Shown: positions 6,273 through 7,428 of the stretch, one piece after another | Position numbering within the stretch: position 1 is the first letter of the stretch | Layout: every line of letters starts with the position of its first letter | NCBI GenBank assembly: GCA_017625185.1 | Contig: JAGALN010000072.1 | Location: 1-7,428, forward strand | Source of the DNA: Clostridia bacterium | GTDB taxonomy: Bacteria > Bacillota > Clostridia > Monoglobales > Monoglobaceae | Direction of reading: 5' to 3' | Length of the DNA: 7,428 nucleotides | Notes under the pieces: generated by a model | Told to the model about the DNA's origin: nothing | What the model saw: the letters and a program-made list of their open reading frames with translations, nothing else | The model's database searches: none | Position numbers and translations under genes: made by a program

Positions 6273-6301
6273 TTGACAGTTTTTCGAAGTTGTGCTATAC
6301 T
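6273..6301 (+). promoter_or_regulatory. Sigma-A promoter of hslO
   Basis: A perfect TTGACA (6273-6278) and TATACT (6296-6301) are separated by 17 bp, with TGC before the -10 (extended -10). The predicted start is near 6308, giving a leader of about 33 nt. The promoter is back to back with the operon promoter on the other strand; only 17 bp (6256-6272) lie between the two -35 boxes. No CIRCE or CtsR heat-shock operator is visible, so expression appears constitutive. Confidence 0.85.
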
Positions 6302-6340
6302 CAAACTGCTTGAAAATCAACGAAAAACGAGGAATGAACC

Positions 6341-7225
6341 ATGAGTGATATTTTAACCAAGGCAATGACAAAGGACGGCTTTTTCAAGATTGCAGCGGCG
6401 GTTACCACCGATACCGTGAATGCTGCCCACACCTATCATCAAACCATGCCGGTGGCATCGGCGGCTTTGGGTCGGCTTTTGACGGCAGGACTTTTGATGG
6501 CAGATAACTTAAAAGAAAAAGATGCCAGCCTGACCCTCCAGATGCGGGGTGACGGTCCTTTGGGGACCTTGGTGATTGTTGCTGACTCTCAAGGCGGTGT
6601 CAAGGGCTATGTGGCAAACCCTGCCGCTGACTTGCCCTTAAAGGAAAACGGCAAGCTGGATGTGGGCGGCGGTATTGGCCGGGGCACCCTGGGCGTCATC
6701 CGTGATTTAAAGCTGAAGGAGCCCTACATCGGTCAGGTTCCCATCCAGACCGGAGAAATCGGGGATGACCTCGCCTATTACTTTATGCAGTCGGAACAGA
6801 TTCCCAGCGTAGTTGCCCTGGGAGTTCTGGTTGACCGGGACTACACCATCAAAAGTGCCGGCGGTCTTTTGATTCAGGTGATGCCAGGTTGTGATGAAAA
6901 GAGCCTTTCCATGCTGGAAAACAGCATTCAGGGAATGATGAGCGTGACCGAAATGCTGAATCACGGTATGAACGCCAAGGATATGATTGAATACGCCATG
7001 CTTGGCTTTGATGTGGAGTTTTTGGAGGACATCGAAATCGGCTACCGCTGCAACTGCAGCAGAGACCGGATGGAACGTGCCATAGTTTCCCTGGGCAAGC
7101 AGGAAATCCAGGATATGATAGCAGAACAGGGGGATGCCGAAATTGTTTGTCAGTTCTGCAATCAAGCCTACCGGTTCACCGGGGAAGAGCTCTCCATGCT
7201 GGTGGAAAAGGCAACCAGAAAATAG
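6341..7225 (+). CDS. hslO: Hsp33 redox-regulated molecular chaperone
   Basis: A cytosolic holdase chaperone that is off when reduced and zinc-bound. When oxidised by peroxide, hypochlorite or heat plus oxidation, it forms disulfides, unfolds its linker and binds unfolding proteins. The 294 residues are the usual length. The N-terminal domain (about 1-175) contains the family segments 'LTLQMRGDGPLGTLVIVAD' (64-82) and 'GYVANPAADLPL' (89-100), and 'VPIQTGEIGDDLAYYFMQSEQ' (133-153) is the characteristic core stretch. A linker helix region (about 180-232) leads to the C-terminal redox switch: C237 and C239 (CxC), then C270 and C273 (CxxC), 30 residues apart, all four zinc ligands intact. An additional Cys is at 184. 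The ATG at 6341 has GAGGA at 6329-6333, 7 nt upstream. It is monocistronic from its own promoter and divergent from the operon. Identification is firm. Confidence 0.97.
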   Translation: MSDILTKAMTKDGFFKIAAAVTTDTVNAAHTYHQTMPVASAALGRLLTAGLLMADNLKEKDASLTLQMRGDGPLGTLVIVADSQGGVKGYVANPAADLPLKENGKLDVGGGIGRGTLGVIRDLKLKEPYIGQVPIQTGEIGDDLAYYFMQSEQIPSVVALGVLVDRDYTIKSAGGLLIQVMPGCDEKSLSMLENSIQGMMSVTEMLNHGMNAKDMIEYAMLGFDVEFLEDIEIGYRCNCSRDRMERAIVSLGKQEIQDMIAEQGDAEIVCQFCNQAYRFTGEELSMLVEKATRK

Positions 7226-7331
7226 TTTTTTGAAAAATAGAAAAACAGAGTTATTAGCACATAAAAAAGAGAAAATAAAAGATATCATGTAGGTAAAACG
7301 CTATAATCGAGAATAATGTTTTATCCACCTC
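7226..7331. other. A-rich intergenic spacer, no gene or clear terminator
   Basis: The plus strand here is dominated by A runs and is much more AT-rich than the flanking genes. I see no GC-rich hairpin followed by T, so hslO has no obvious intrinsic terminator. A weak hairpin is possible between GGTAAAAC (7292-7299) and a GTTTTATCC stretch around 7318-7326, with a 1-nt bulge and an 18-nt loop, but no U tract follows. The part next to the tRNA promoter (about 7310-7325) is AT-rich and could act as an UP element; this is inference. Confidence 0.5.
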
Positions 7332-7360
7332 TTGACTTTTCATAGAAAAGGGAGTATAAT
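7332..7360 (+). promoter_or_regulatory. Strong sigma-A promoter of the tRNA gene
   Basis: TTGACT (7332-7337) and a perfect TATAAT (7355-7360) are separated by 17 bp, differing from full consensus at one base. The predicted start is near 7367, about 33 nt before the mature 5' end of the tRNA, so a short leader would be removed by RNase P. Confidence 0.85.
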
Positions 7361-7399
7361 CTCTTTTGTTGTCGCCGGTTTGGTTGGACACAAGGGTAT

Positions 7400-7428
7400 G
7401 GGCGCTTAGCTCAGCTGGGAGAGCATCT
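7400..7428 (+). tRNA. 5' part of a tRNA gene, most like tRNA-Val (anticodon outside the window)
   Basis: The 29 visible bases fit tRNA positions 1-29. The 5' acceptor strand is GGGCGCT (7400-7406), followed by T8 and A9. The D stem GCTC (7409-7412) pairs with GAGC (7421-7424) around AGCTGGGA, which includes the conserved GG of the D loop. A26 and the first bases of the anticodon stem (TCT) follow. The GGGCG-type acceptor with this D arm resembles Firmicute tRNA-Val(TAC), but the anticodon and 3' half are cut off, so the amino acid is tentative. The strong promoter upstream suggests the first gene of a tRNA transcript. Confidence 0.85.

Noticed and set aside
7246..7262. Half of a CIRCE-like heat-shock operator (TTAGCAC)
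   Set aside because: The matching inverted half (GAGTGCTAA) is missing, and it lies after hslO rather than in front of a heat-shock gene.
6707..7288. 193-codon minus-strand open frame opposite hslO
   Set aside because: The hydrophobic start at first suggested a membrane protein, but the frame is antisense to hslO, whose zinc cysteines and promoter are clear, and its own start lies in an A-rich spacer with no convincing promoter.
7297..7310. TATAAT-like box within GCTATAATCG as another promoter
   Set aside because: No acceptable -35 hexamer lies 16-18 bp upstream, and the much better promoter at 7332-7360 explains the tRNA.
7316..7345. Nine-codon frame starting ATG-TTT-TAT before the tRNA, a possible leader peptide
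   Set aside because: There is no ribosome site, it overlaps the tRNA promoter -35 box, and a tRNA gene needs no leader peptide.
1..7428. CRISPR arrays, insertion sequences, toxin-antitoxin pairs, riboswitches, defence systems
   Set aside because: No spaced repeats, transposase motifs, terminal inverted repeats, small paired genes or long structured leaders were seen. Every long stretch is accounted for by recognised genes or short intergenic regions.

Overview
The window looks like a core chromosomal segment of a Gram-positive, low-to-mid GC bacterium of the class Clostridia, probably an Oscillospiraceae or Christensenellales-type gut anaerobe. The signs are strong AGGAGG-type Shine-Dalgarno sites, consensus sigma-A promoters with 17-bp spacers, a YmdB-family phosphodiesterase, and the start of a large secreted protein resembling the S-layer-associated proteins of uncultured Clostridia. 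The genus cannot be fixed from sequence reading alone.

Layout, left to right. Positions 1-1752 (minus) hold the first 584 codons of a secreted envelope protein that runs off the left edge; it has its own promoter (1784-1812). A Rho-independent terminator (1829-1857) separates it from a five-gene minus-strand operon. In transcription order the operon is: a Cof-type HAD phosphatase (6197-5397), rlmB (23S rRNA 2'-O-methyltransferase, 5382-4633), ymdB (4630-3854, TTG start), pgeF/ylmD (3844-3056) and dinB (DNA polymerase IV, 3046-1841). Gaps are 14, 2, 9 and 9 bp, and three of the five Shine-Dalgarno sites overlap the end of the gene before. One promoter at 6227-6255 serves the set.

A divergent promoter (6273-6301) drives hslO (6341-7225, plus), the redox-regulated chaperone Hsp33. 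An A-rich spacer follows, with no obvious terminator. A near-consensus promoter (7332-7360) then precedes the first 29 nt of a tRNA, most like tRNA-Val, cut by the right edge.

Functionally the operon is housekeeping: ribosome modification, metabolite or nucleotide phosphate hydrolysis, peptidoglycan or nucleoside quality control, and translesion synthesis. The grouping probably reflects shared expression rather than one pathway. I found no phage, transposon, CRISPR, toxin-antitoxin or defence genes, and nothing that amounts to a new system. The least understood item is the truncated surface protein at the left edge. The most distinctive sequence-level features are the tightly coupled gene junctions and the compact terminator-promoter boundary.
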